A DNA stretch of 64,000 bases, taken from NCBI GenBank assembly GCA_016845105.1, contig JAERTF010000164.1:1-64000 (forward strand), in the 5' to 3' direction. How positions within the stretch are numbered: position 1 is the first letter of the stretch; every line of letters begins with the position of its first letter. The position numbers and the translations under genes are program-made. The notes beneath the pieces are model-generated. The model saw only the letters and a program-made list of their open reading frames with translations. It was not told where the DNA came from and did no database searches. The DNA comes from Bacteroidota bacterium. Lineage in GTDB: Bacteria; Bacteroidota; Bacteroidia; Bacteroidales; F082. Positions 34,789 through 43,810 of this stretch are shown here, one piece after another.

Positions 34789-36635
34789 TAATCCTTTTTT
34801 TTCTATCCAGTGGTTTATTCCTAGGTTGGTCCTTGGGTGCCAATGATGCTTCCAATATTTTTGGAACAGCTGTAGGCTCACGTATGCTTCGTTTTAAAAC
34901 TGCAGCTATTGTGGCCAGTATTTTTGTTATACTAGGAGCTGTAATACAAGGTGCAGGAGCAAATCACACATTGGGCAAATTAGGAAGTGTTAATACTATT
35001 GCAGCAGCATTTACTGTGGCACTTTCTGCAGCACTTACAGTTTATTGGATGACAAGAATGAGTCTTCCTGTATCCACATCTCAAGCAATAGTGGGTGCAA
35101 TAATTGGATGGAACTTTTACACAAACAACCCAACTGATTTAAGTGTTCTATCTAAAATTGTATCTACATGGATTAGCGGTCCGATATTGGGAGGAATTTT
35201 TGCCGTTTTACTGTTTATGCTTGTCAGGCTAATCTTTAGAAAGTCGAGGATTCATTTACTTTTTAAAGACTCAATGGTAAGACTTGGTCTGCTGGTTGTT
35301 GGAGCATTTGGTGCCTATAGTCTTGGGGCAAATAACATAGCCAATGTAATGGGTGTTTTCACCGGTGCAATAAACTTACCACCAATTGATTTTGGTCTCT
35401 TTGTATTAGATAGCACTCAGCAACTATTTTTTGTTGGTGGTGTAGCCATAGCCATAGGTATTATTACATATTCTAGACATGTAATGGAAACCGTTGGAAA
35501 TACGTTAATGCCGCTTACACCAGATGCCGCAATTGTTGTGGTTCTTGCTCAGGCACTGGTTCTATTCATATTTTCATCACAGGGATTATCAGACGCTATG
35601 CAATCAATTGGTTTGCCAGGAATTCCTCTAGTTCCTGTGTCCAGCTCGCAAATTGTTATTGGTTCTATTATCGGCATAGGTCTATATAAAGGAGGTAAAG
35701 AGATAAAATATAATATACTAGGAAGTATTAGTCTTGGTTGGATTGCAACACCAATGGTTGCAGGTGTACTAACGTTCTTTATGTTATTTTTTGTCAATAA
35801 TGTTTTTAAACAAGATGTTGGAGGTGACAGGTCCCTAGTGGTAGTAGATGATTTAAAGATTGAAATGGGGAAAAGTGATAATCTGCAAAATAATAATGCA
35901 GATATTATAATTGAAACGAGGCCCATTACGATTGACACATTAAATAGTTCAATAATTGTAGGTAGTACAGGTAATCCTATATACGAAAACAACTCAATTA
36001 AAACAGAATTGGTAATACTTGTTTTAATCCTAATTATATCACTTATAGTATTATCATACTTTCTATACTCGTATCTTAAGAAAGATAAAAACAAACTTCT
36101 GCATATTAAAGAGTTAGAGGATAAATATCATCATAAAGTTAAAATACTTGAAGAAAGTCTAGCCAACAGAATAATTGAACAAGATGATCTTGATAAAGAA
36201 CTAAAATTTCGTCAAAGTGAAATGATTACAATGGCTATGAGTATTATTCGCAAGAATGAATTTCTTGATAATCTAAAAAATGAAGTCATTAAGATCAAGA
36301 CAGGAATTATAGATCAGGAAATCAGATTAAAGTTGAATAAACTATCATTAATGATAACTCAGGATCTTTCAATCGACAGAGATCGAGAAAAATTTCAGAT
36401 GCATATCAATGAGCAAAACAGTAATTTTATTCATCAGCTTGAAGAATCTTTTCCCTCAATGACAGATAATGAAAAACGATTGGCTTCAATGCTTAGGCTA
36501 AATCTATCCTCCAAGGAAATTGCATCAATATTAAATATATCTCCTAAAAGCGTTGAGATGAATCGATACAGACTACGTAAAAAATTAAAAGTAGATCCGA
36601 AAGTAAATTTAACAGATTTTATCAGAGATTTCTAG
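34785..36635 (+). CDS. PiT phosphate permease fused to coiled coil and LuxR-like HTH
   Basis: A 616-residue protein in one uninterrupted frame. Residues about 1-345 are a PiT-family permease with the duplicated signatures GANDASNIFGTAVGSR and GANNIANVMGVFTGA. After a linker, another TM helix (about 408-430) leads into a coiled coil (about 436-490) resembling those in Bacteroidota TPR/Y_Y_Y regulators. The C-terminus (about 555-616) is a LuxR/GerE-like helix-turn-helix, with MTDNEKRLASMLRLNLSSKE then IASILNISPKSVEMNRYRLRKKL. The HTH would face the cytoplasm. Phosphate uptake coupled directly to transcription control is my inference. It is translationally coupled to the DUF47 gene. Confidence 0.9.
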   Translation: MIILFFLSSGLFLGWSLGANDASNIFGTAVGSRMLRFKTAAIVASIFVILGAVIQGAGANHTLGKLGSVNTIAAAFTVALSAALTVYWMTRMSLPVSTSQAIVGAIIGWNFYTNNPTDLSVLSKIVSTWISGPILGGIFAVLLFMLVRLIFRKSRIHLLFKDSMVRLGLLVVGAFGAYSLGANNIANVMGVFTGAINLPPIDFGLFVLDSTQQLFFVGGVAIAIGIITYSRHVMETVGNTLMPLTPDAAIVVVLAQALVLFIFSSQGLSDAMQSIGLPGIPLVPVSSSQIVIGSIIGIGLYKGGKEIKYNILGSISLGWIATPMVAGVLTFFMLFFVNNVFKQDVGGDRSLVVVDDLKIEMGKSDNLQNNNADIIIETRPITIDTLNSSIIVGSTGNPIYENNSIKTELVILVLILIISLIVLSYFLYSYLKKDKNKLLHIKELEDKYHHKVKILEESLANRIIEQDDLDKELKFRQSEMITMAMSIIRKNEFLDNLKNEVIKIKTGIIDQEIRLKLNKLSLMITQDLSIDRDREKFQMHINEQNSNFIHQLEESFPSMTDNEKRLASMLRLNLSSKEIASILNISPKSVEMNRYRLRKKLKVDPKVNLTDFIRDF

Positions 36636-36886
36636 TTGTTATTTGCCCTGAGAATTCATTTTCCTAAAACTATACATTAATAATTAACCACCATGTTTAA
36701 AGCCTCTAAAAATCACTCTTACCATATTAAATTACTGTTTAACTGTGTATTAATGGTGTTTGAGTGTTTGTGTTTACTAAATGTAGGGTATATGTAGAGG
36801 CATTATTAATGTCTCAAATTTGTTATTGATGTTATTTAGCAATTGGAAATTATAAATGATTCGTTTAATAATCAAAAGCAATTAAT

Positions 36887-38509
36887 ATGAAGAAAAGTTA
36901 TTACTGTAAGCTTACACTATTGGGATTAATTATGTTATTTCTGTTTAGTGGAAATGCTTATTCGCAAGTAGAAAATACTGTAACAGGAAAAGTTTTTCCG
37001 GCCGGTATGCAAACACCAATGAGAGATGTTAGTGTAGGAATTCAAGGTGACCCTTCATCCATGGTTCTTACCGATGGAAATGGGTTTTTCAGCTTAACCG
37101 TAAAGGAATTTCCTGTTGACATTATTTTCATTAAAGACACATATGAAAAGCAAGTTGTAAATGTTAAAAAAGCCAGTGACATTACTGTTTATATGTCAGT
37201 AGCGGGAAAAGCAGTAAATGACTATGGACAAGAAGTTGGAATTAGAGTTAAGCTAAATCCTGAATCCAGAGATGGTATTCTGATGTTCTCATCAACTGAT
37301 AACAGGTTTAGATATTGGTTTGATAATCGTGTGTATTTTGATGGTGCTGTATATTTAGGAGATAATACATACCAAGGTGTTGAACACAAAATTGGAAATG
37401 GCGTAAATATTCGCCGTATGAGATTTGCCATGAAAGCTATTATATATGGTAACTGGGGTGGTGAAATTGATTTTGATTTTGGAAATAACGAAGTAGATAT
37501 TAAAGATGCGTATATCAGATATATCGGTAAAAACTGGCAACTTAAAGCTGGTAACTTCAGAGAGCCAATGTCAATGGAAACAATGACAACATCAAGGTAC
37601 ATTACGTTTTTGGAAAGACCCATGGCTACTGAACAAGCTCCTTCACGTCATCTTGGTATAGCGTACAAAACATTTACTAATCATTTGTTTTTTGAAGTTG
37701 GAGTTTTTTCTAGTAAAATTGCCAATGATTTGATCAGAGATCAGAACAAAAGTAACGGAACTAATGCTGGTTGGTCTGTAACAGGTCGTTTAGCATATGC
37801 ACCTATTAAAAAAGATAGAATGGTGCTTCACTTTGGAGTATCAGGATCTTATAGAACACCCAAAATTCAAGAACTTGGTGACCCAATAAACAGCTTTAGA
37901 TATGGTGAAAATGCTGAAACAGAAATCAATCGTAAGAAATATATTGATACCGACTGGGTACCATATTGTAAAACAAAAACTATTTATGGTTTAGAATTTG
38001 CTTACGCAGTAAAAAACTTCCGTGTCCAAAGTGAATATCTTAGAACTGATATCACAAGAGATGCCGATAAAGTACCAACTGGTGAAGATAAGTTTTCAAT
38101 GGGAGGATTCTATGTTATGGGTGCATGGTTAATTAATAATGCTGACTATTATTATAATATGGCAGATGCTGAGTTTTCACAAATTGATTTTCAAGATAAC
38201 AAGAAAGGCGCTTTTGAGTTTGCATTAAGATACTCCTTTATGGATGCAAATACTTTTAAGGATGGTGTAGATATACCATATATGCCAGGTGGTTCAGGTG
38301 AAAGTTACACAGTAGGAGTTAGTTATTACTTCAACTACAATGTGAAGTTTATGCTAAACTACGCATACCTAAATCACGATCGTTGGGCTGACGGAAAAGG
38401 TAAGTACAAAACCTATGATATAGATGATAATGGAAATGATATAACTCCTGCGGGAAAAGGAGGAATTGATTTTAGCACTATCCAGGCGCGACTTTTAATT
38501 GCATTTTAA
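36887..38509 (+). CDS. OprO/OprP-type porin with N-terminal CarboxypepD-regulatory-like domain
   Basis: A 540-residue outer-membrane protein. The signal peptide ends near NAYSQ. Residues about 30-105 form a carboxypeptidase regulatory-like beta-sandwich (TVTGKVFPAGMQTPMRDVSV), and the rest is a phosphate-selective porin O/P barrel (NIRRMRFAMKAIIYGNWGGE, AYIRYIGKNWQLKAGNFREP, ending in a terminal Phe). The family passes phosphate or polyphosphate in Pseudomonas. Coming after DUF47 and PiT, it fits an outer-membrane entry step. The 251-base upstream spacer suggests its own promoter. Confidence 0.88.
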   Translation: MKKSYYCKLTLLGLIMLFLFSGNAYSQVENTVTGKVFPAGMQTPMRDVSVGIQGDPSSMVLTDGNGFFSLTVKEFPVDIIFIKDTYEKQVVNVKKASDITVYMSVAGKAVNDYGQEVGIRVKLNPESRDGILMFSSTDNRFRYWFDNRVYFDGAVYLGDNTYQGVEHKIGNGVNIRRMRFAMKAIIYGNWGGEIDFDFGNNEVDIKDAYIRYIGKNWQLKAGNFREPMSMETMTTSRYITFLERPMATEQAPSRHLGIAYKTFTNHLFFEVGVFSSKIANDLIRDQNKSNGTNAGWSVTGRLAYAPIKKDRMVLHFGVSGSYRTPKIQELGDPINSFRYGENAETEINRKKYIDTDWVPYCKTKTIYGLEFAYAVKNFRVQSEYLRTDITRDADKVPTGEDKFSMGGFYVMGAWLINNADYYYNMADAEFSQIDFQDNKKGAFEFALRYSFMDANTFKDGVDIPYMPGGSGESYTVGVSYYFNYNVKFMLNYAYLNHDRWADGKGKYKTYDIDDNGNDITPAGKGGIDFSTIQARLLIAF

Positions 38510-38540
38510 TTTAGATGAGTAAACCATAAAAAATAGAAAA

Positions 38541-39626
38541 ATGAAAAAATATATTTTAATAAGCATAATTGCTGCTCTGTTTTTCTCAGGTTGTGTAAAG
38601 GATGAACAACCTGCACCGCTTCCACCACCTGCAGAAGAATATGAGAGTATTGTTATAAATGAGCTAATCACAAAAGATCTAAGTGATCCGTATTTTGTTG
38701 ACGGATTAGGTGAAGGTGCCGATTGGATCGAATTATATAACAAAGGAACAAAAGCTGTAAATGTTGCAGGAATGTGGGTTACAGATAACCCTGGAGTAGA
38801 AGATGATTATAATCGTATTCCTGATTCGGATGCTAATTTCACAACCATCCCACCTAAGGGTTTTTTGGTAATGATTTGTGGTGCAAAAGATTCTGAAGGC
38901 AATAAGATTGAAACAGGTATTGCAGATGGAAAAGTATTTATTGAAATGGGGTTAAGTTCATCTGGTGATCATTATGCTGCAATATACACCCCTGAAAAAG
39001 TGGAAATTGATAAGACTGATGATTTCAATGGTCTTGAAGATGGAAAATCATTTGGGCGCACTGTAGATGCAGGAGATACTTGGTCAACTTTAACAAATAA
39101 AACACCTGGAGAACCAAATGACGGTACTGTTCCTGTAGCCGGTTCACTTGTAATTAATGAATTTATGTGTAGTAATGATACCACATACATTCCTGATGGT
39201 GGTCCTGATGATTATCCAGATTGGATCGAAATCTACAACACAGGAGATACTCCTCTTGATATTGGTGGCTGGTATGTTACTGATGATATGGCCGATCCTA
39301 TTCAATACCAGATACCATCAAATATTCCAGATCAAACTGTAATACCAGCACATGGTTACCTAATACTAAAATGCAACGGAGTAGGTGAAGGATTAAACAC
39401 AAACTTTAAACTAGGTAGTGGTGGTGATGATATAGGTCTTTCCAAAGATGGTGTAACATTTGACGATTCAGTTTCATATGGATCAGCCACAGGTGGCGGC
39501 ACTGAAGTTCCAAATCCAGAGACTGATATGTCAACAGGAAGAGATATTGATGGTAGTTTTGTTTGGGTGGTATTTGATCCAAATACAGAGTTTCCACCAA
39601 CTCCAGGAACATCAAACGGAAATTAG
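38541..39626 (+). CDS. lamin-tail-domain lipoprotein
   Basis: A 361-residue lipoprotein (lipobox FFSGC, C18) with a short proline-rich linker and two lamin-tail domains. The first begins IVINELITKD and includes GADWIELYNKG; the second begins LVINEFMCSND and includes YPDWIEIYNTG. No T9SS domain is present, so lipid anchoring replaces it. It lies 31 bases after the porin gene and 29 before the next lipoprotein gene, so it is probably part of the same transcript. It resembles the T9SS-exported lamin-tail protein at 32100-33818. A binding function on the outer face is inferred. Confidence 0.87.
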   Translation: MKKYILISIIAALFFSGCVKDEQPAPLPPPAEEYESIVINELITKDLSDPYFVDGLGEGADWIELYNKGTKAVNVAGMWVTDNPGVEDDYNRIPDSDANFTTIPPKGFLVMICGAKDSEGNKIETGIADGKVFIEMGLSSSGDHYAAIYTPEKVEIDKTDDFNGLEDGKSFGRTVDAGDTWSTLTNKTPGEPNDGTVPVAGSLVINEFMCSNDTTYIPDGGPDDYPDWIEIYNTGDTPLDIGGWYVTDDMADPIQYQIPSNIPDQTVIPAHGYLILKCNGVGEGLNTNFKLGSGGDDIGLSKDGVTFDDSVSYGSATGGGTEVPNPETDMSTGRDIDGSFVWVVFDPNTEFPPTPGTSNGN

Positions 39627-39655
39627 AAATAAGTTATTCAAAATAGAAGTTAACA

Positions 39656-40417
39656 ATGAAAAGGTTCTCATTCATCACATTTGTTTTATTACTTACATTT
39701 TCATGTAGTAAGGATACAACCACAGTGCCGGTGAATGAGAACCTAATCGGAGCTCTTGAATTAATCAATACTAATAAGGTTGACGTTCCAGAGCCATCCG
39801 GTCTTACATTTGGGCCTGATAAAAAAACATTACTTACTGTTAGTGATCATACAAATCAGATTTATGAGCTAACGTTGCAGGGTGAAGTAATTCGAATATT
39901 GGATTATGTTGGTAAAGATTTGGAAGGCATTTCATATAACCCATATGAGCACCTAATCGTAGTTGCAGAAGAAGCAGACCGGGATATTACACTTGTTGAT
40001 TACGAAACAGGTAACAAAATTGAAACATATAATATTGAAATTCCATTTGGCTCTCCTAATAGTGGACTGGAAGGTGTTTCATACAATAACAATAGCCGAT
40101 TATACTATATTTTGAACGAAACTAACCCTGATCTAATGGTGATCTGGAGTCCTGAATATGGAATAATCAGTGAAATTAAGTTAAATTTTGCTTCTGACTA
40201 TTCGGGAATCTACATTGATGATAAACGATCTGCTATTTGGATGGTTAGTGATCAGTCAAAAGGTTTATACAAATGTAATTACAATGCTGAAGTTCAAATC
40301 ACATATTATCTGGATGAATTAAAATATGAAGGTATTGTTGTGGTTGATGATATTATCTATTTGATTAATGATGCAACCGGAAGATTAAATATTTACAAAA
40401 TAAAGAAAGAAATATAG
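39656..40417 (+). CDS. SdiA-regulated-domain propeller lipoprotein
   Basis: A 253-residue lipoprotein (lipobox TFSC, C17). The rest matches the SdiA-regulated/phytase-like beta-propeller pattern: PEPSGLTFGPDKKTLLTVSD, DLEGISYNPYEHLIVVAEE, GLEGVSYNNNSRLYYILNE, YSGIYIDDKRSAIWMVSDQS, and a final strand set ending RLNIYKI. The repeating D/G-LEG/SG units are typical. Members have no firmly known activity; a few related propellers are phytases, but I do not see a full catalytic set. The next gene starts two bases downstream. Confidence 0.82.
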   Translation: MKRFSFITFVLLLTFSCSKDTTTVPVNENLIGALELINTNKVDVPEPSGLTFGPDKKTLLTVSDHTNQIYELTLQGEVIRILDYVGKDLEGISYNPYEHLIVVAEEADRDITLVDYETGNKIETYNIEIPFGSPNSGLEGVSYNNNSRLYYILNETNPDLMVIWSPEYGIISEIKLNFASDYSGIYIDDKRSAIWMVSDQSKGLYKCNYNAEVQITYYLDELKYEGIVVVDDIIYLINDATGRLNIYKIKKEI

Positions 40418-40419
40418 CC

Positions 40420-41049
40420 ATGGTAACTACAATAATTCCAAGATATGAATTCAGGATTTTTGGAAATAATCTTGACCCTGTTATTCAGAATATAACAAAG
40501 CTCTCTAGAAAAGAGATGACACGGAAAATGGATTCTGTTTATTTACTTACACCATGGAAAAGAAGGAATAATATTAAGATTAGAGAAGGAGTAATGGATA
40601 TTAAAGTTCTTGAGCAGGAGTTTGAGAAACTACAACAATGGAGCCCTTTTCTGGTGGGTGAATTCCCAATGAAATCTGAAGTAATTAAAACCACAGTATT
40701 TCCTGCACTAGGTGTTGAAAGCCCGGTATTTGAAAGAAAAGAATATACTTTAAAAGAATTCATCGATGAAGTGGTTTCCATTGATCCTGACTTGTCTGTT
40801 GCATATGTTTGGAAAACCAGACATGCCTACACCATCGCTGATTGTATTACAGAAATTGCAGAAATAAAAGTAAATGGAACTAGTGTAAAAACAATTTGTA
40901 TTGAGTCGGAGGATCCAAATAATGTTATTGAAGCAAAAAAAATACTAGGCATTGCCGAATCAACTGAAAATGTAAACTATCCACTGGCGCTCAAGCGTTT
41001 TATGGGTTTGACAAAATTACCAGATCATTGGAATACTATAAATTTTTAA
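40420..41049 (+). CDS. CYTH/TTM-like protein A (divergent, function unknown)
   Basis: A 209-residue cytoplasmic protein not recognised with certainty. Its strand pattern resembles triphosphate tunnel metalloenzymes. A first strand PRYEFRIFG (E10, R12) replaces the usual ExExK. Then come NIKIREGVMDIK (K53, R55, K62), a KTRHAY strand, EIAEIKVNG and an acidic strand ICIESED, followed by an EAKKILGI helix as in CYTH proteins. A block not seen in CYTH, WSPFLVGEFPMK with VFPA, lies between. It has a close paralogue 18 bases downstream and is two bases after the lipoprotein gene. The missing acidic residues suggest ligand binding rather than standard hydrolysis. Confidence 0.75.
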   Translation: MVTTIIPRYEFRIFGNNLDPVIQNITKLSRKEMTRKMDSVYLLTPWKRRNNIKIREGVMDIKVLEQEFEKLQQWSPFLVGEFPMKSEVIKTTVFPALGVESPVFERKEYTLKEFIDEVVSIDPDLSVAYVWKTRHAYTIADCITEIAEIKVNGTSVKTICIESEDPNNVIEAKKILGIAESTENVNYPLALKRFMGLTKLPDHWNTINF

Positions 41050-41067
41050 AAAGAAAGAAACAACTAG

Positions 41068-41709
41068 ATGACTAAAGATAAAATGAAAATTGGAGAAATT
41101 TCCAAGCCCAGATTCGAATTTAGAACCTTTGGGAGGGATTTCACAGATGTTGCATATTTAATGACAAGACTATCTGTTCCGGTACCAGAAAAAGTATGGG
41201 AAAGAACCTCAGAAGAAACATATATCATTTCTAAAACAAATAATGTTAATAATACTAAAATCCGTGATGGTAAAATGGATATTAAAACATTCGTTCAGGA
41301 AGTAGATGGGCTTGAACAATGGAATCCTCTTATGAAAGGTGAATTTCCAATTAAGGCTGAGGTATTGGAGAAAGAAGTATTTCCTGCATTTATGGTTGAC
41401 ATGCCATCCCTTAATAAAGAAACTTATACACTTGAAGAGTTTATGGATATGGTTAAATCAAATCCTAATTTACAAGCCATTACAATTGAAAAAGAAAGGT
41501 TTGGATATATGATAAACAATACCATTTGTGAATATGCCAATGTATGGATAAATGGAGCAATGGTAGTTACTGTAAATTCCGAATCCACCGAATTAGATGA
41601 TATAAAAAAGACTATAACTGACCTTGGTTTAATTGGTGTTGAGAATATCAACTACCTTCAAGCTGCCAAGAGAGTTACGGGTATGATTGATAAAAAACTA
41701 GCTAATTAA
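41068..41709 (+). CDS. CYTH/TTM-like protein B (paralogue of A)
   Basis: A 213-residue paralogue of the preceding protein. Shared blocks are KPRFEFRTFG, NTKIRDGKMDIK (K64, R66, K73), EQWNPLMKGEFPIKAEV with VFPA, TLEEF, and CEYANVWINGAMVVTV with an acidic SES strand. The pair must stem from an old duplication and may form a heterodimer. A normal CYTH gene follows after an octamer-repeat spacer. Function is unknown; the link to the triphosphate tunnel fold is by pattern only. Confidence 0.75.
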   Translation: MTKDKMKIGEISKPRFEFRTFGRDFTDVAYLMTRLSVPVPEKVWERTSEETYIISKTNNVNNTKIRDGKMDIKTFVQEVDGLEQWNPLMKGEFPIKAEVLEKEVFPAFMVDMPSLNKETYTLEEFMDMVKSNPNLQAITIEKERFGYMINNTICEYANVWINGAMVVTVNSESTELDDIKKTITDLGLIGVENINYLQAAKRVTGMIDKKLAN

Positions 41710-41710
41710 T

Positions 41711-41805
41711 AATGTTGAAATGACTAACTGCTGATATGATTAAATATAAGATTAAAAATCCATTCAGCCATTTCAGTATTTTAACATTGTAGCATTTAAT
41801 CATTA
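41711..41805. repeat. inverted-arm element built of degenerate octamers
   Basis: The right arm read on the minus strand is in exact 8-base phase: ATGATTAA, ATGCTACA, ATGTTAAA, ATACTGAA, ATGGCTGA, ATGG. The left arm on the plus strand shows ATGTTGAA, ATGACTAA, CTGCTGAT, ATGATTAA in the same phase. Arms are inverted around an AT-rich centre near 41752. It fills the spacer just before the CYTH gene. Confidence 0.7.
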
Positions 41806-41811
41806 AAAGAT

Positions 41812-42282
41812 ATGGCACAAGAAATTGAAAAGAAGTTTTTGGTATCCGGCAACTTTAAAACCCAGATAACCAGAGAAACAAGAATAACACAAGGATATCT
41901 ATCATCAATACCTGAAAGAACAGTTAGGGCACGTATAAAAGGTGATAAGGGCTTTTTAACCATAAAGGGTATTGGAAACGCATCAGGTGCAAGCCGTTAT
42001 GAATGGGAAAGAGAAATTCCTGTTACTGAAGCAAAAGAACTATTGGAAATCTGTGAACCGGGCGTTATCGACAAAACAAGATTTATTGTACCTGAAGCCT
42101 CAGGTTTGAAGTTTGAAGTTGATGAATTTTATGGTGATAACGAGGGTTTAACAGTGGCAGAAATTGAGCTTCCTACTGAAGACCACCCTTTTAATAAACC
42201 CAATTGGTTGGGTGAGGAGGTAACAGGAGATAGTAGGTTCTACAATTCGATGCTAATGAAAAATCCATTTAAAAACTGGTAG
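41812..42282 (+). CDS. CYTH-domain triphosphatase (first copy)
   Basis: A 156-residue CYTH protein of the short bacterial type, like the tripolyphosphatase NeuTTM. It has the EIEKK (ExExK) motif at residues 4-8, VRARIKGDKGFLTIKG, RYEWEREIP, IDKTRF and FEVDEFYGDNEGLTVAEIELP, so all tunnel charges are in place. Metal-dependent hydrolysis of tripolyphosphate or another triphosphate is the best guess. It is followed after seven bases by the TctC-TctB fusion gene. A second copy at 50000-50470 aligns without gaps. Confidence 0.92.
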   Translation: MAQEIEKKFLVSGNFKTQITRETRITQGYLSSIPERTVRARIKGDKGFLTIKGIGNASGASRYEWEREIPVTEAKELLEICEPGVIDKTRFIVPEASGLKFEVDEFYGDNEGLTVAEIELPTEDHPFNKPNWLGEEVTGDSRFYNSMLMKNPFKNW

Positions 42283-42289
42283 CCGAATA

Positions 42290-43792
42290 ATGAAAGTGAA
42301 GAACTATATTGCCGGGTTTGTTGTGATTTCCTATTTAGTATTATTGGGATACTTATATTTAGGAATAGGTCAAGGAACACAATATCCAGCAAAACCAATT
42401 ACCATAGTAATTCATTCGAAACCCGGATCAGCCATTGATTACATGGCTCGAAAGGTATCAGAAATAGCTCGAAATTATAGTGATGTTCCGTTTGTGGTGG
42501 AAAACCGTTCAGGCACTCAAGGTTTAGTAGCCATGCAACATGTGCTTGATAAAAAACCAGATGGCTATACTCTGCTAGGTGTAACAAAGTCTTTCTTATC
42601 AACAGTAATGGTTAATAAGAGCAAAGTAAAGCTCGATGACTTTCTTTTTATTGCAAATATGGTTGATGACCCTGAAGCAATAATATCAAATCAGGACAGG
42701 GGCTTCAGTACAGTTCAAGATGTTATTCATAATTCCAAATTAGATAAAAAACAAGTATGGATTGGCCCGGGAACAGGTGGACGTGATCATTTAATGGCAT
42801 TGAAATCTTGGGAAGTATTGGGTATTAATGCAAACTGGATTGACTACAAAAGTGGTCCTCAGTCAATTTTGGCTTTATTAAGAGATGAGGCTGCAATTTA
42901 TGTTGGTAACCCTTCGGATATTAAAGGCAAAAGCGGACTTGATGTTGTATCAATAGCTAGTGAAAGTAGATTATCATCACTACCTGATGTTCCAACTTTC
43001 AAAGAGCAGGGATACGATCTTTATGAATCCATGTGGAGGGGATTTGCATTCAAAAAAGGTGTTCCAGATGAGGCAACTGAATATGTTACTAAAATACTTC
43101 AAGAGGTGGTTAATGATCAAGAGTGGAAAAACTATTGTAATGAGACATATGTTTTTTCAAATTTTGAAAAACATGTAGAATTCACTCAACGAATTGAGCA
43201 GGAAGTAGAGGAAACCAACAATTACCTTAATAAGGCTGGATTATTAGCTGCATATCAGGCTCAAAGTAAAATTCCATTAATATATATACTACTAATAATT
43301 GTTGGTGTTACCTTAACATTACTTTTGGCATTTAATAAATTCAGATTTAGAAGAATTAGCTATGATCAATTTATTGCCGGTGGGCTCATCATTGTATCTC
43401 TATTCTTTTATTACCAAACCACATTATTTTTAACACCAGAAAATGCTGATGTTACAAATCCTGCCCTAATTCCAAGAATCTGGATAATAGTGCTTTTAAT
43501 ACTCAGCGTTATTTTAATTGTTAAATCAAGAAATAAGATAATTGAAACAAGCCATTCAAAACCCGGAACAGTACTTATCATTATTGTTCTGCTTATACTA
43601 TATCTATTATCAATGCAATGGGTTGGATATTTTTTCACAACACCTATTTTCATTTTGATAACAATGTATTTGTTAATGTATCGGAAACCTGCTTTTATGA
43701 CAATTAATGCTTTTGGTTTTGTGATATTCAGTTATTTCATTTTTAATAAATTACTACATATTGACTTGCCATTGGGCTGGTTATTAATATAA
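42290..43792 (+). CDS. fused tripartite tricarboxylate-type binding protein and small membrane subunit (TctC-TctB)
   Basis: A 500-residue fusion. A signal anchor (about 5-26) is followed by a TctC/Bug solute-binding domain (about 35-325) with YPAKPITIVIHSKPGSAIDYMARK, VENRSGTQGLVA, KKPDGYTLLG and LPDVPTFKEQGYDL. Then come five or so TM helices (about 330-500) of the TctB type. In most TTT systems these are separate proteins. Joining tethers the receptor to the membrane beside TctA, encoded 18 bases downstream. The ligand is an organic or other anion; classic TTT ligands are carboxylates. In this context a phosphorylated anion is possible but unproven. Confidence 0.88.
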   Translation: MKVKNYIAGFVVISYLVLLGYLYLGIGQGTQYPAKPITIVIHSKPGSAIDYMARKVSEIARNYSDVPFVVENRSGTQGLVAMQHVLDKKPDGYTLLGVTKSFLSTVMVNKSKVKLDDFLFIANMVDDPEAIISNQDRGFSTVQDVIHNSKLDKKQVWIGPGTGGRDHLMALKSWEVLGINANWIDYKSGPQSILALLRDEAAIYVGNPSDIKGKSGLDVVSIASESRLSSLPDVPTFKEQGYDLYESMWRGFAFKKGVPDEATEYVTKILQEVVNDQEWKNYCNETYVFSNFEKHVEFTQRIEQEVEETNNYLNKAGLLAAYQAQSKIPLIYILLIIVGVTLTLLLAFNKFRFRRISYDQFIAGGLIIVSLFFYYQTTLFLTPENADVTNPALIPRIWIIVLLILSVILIVKSRNKIIETSHSKPGTVLIIIVLLILYLLSMQWVGYFFTTPIFILITMYLLMYRKPAFMTINAFGFVIFSYFIFNKLLHIDLPLGWLLI

Positions 43793-43810
43793 AGACACCT
43801 AGAATTAATT

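Noticed and set aside
35549..36094. A 181-codon open frame on the minus strand
   Set aside because: Antisense to the PiT-HTH gene, crossing its permease-linker junction; no family features and no start context.
37222..37623. A 133-codon open frame on the minus strand
   Set aside because: Antisense to the OprO/P porin gene with no domain or motif.
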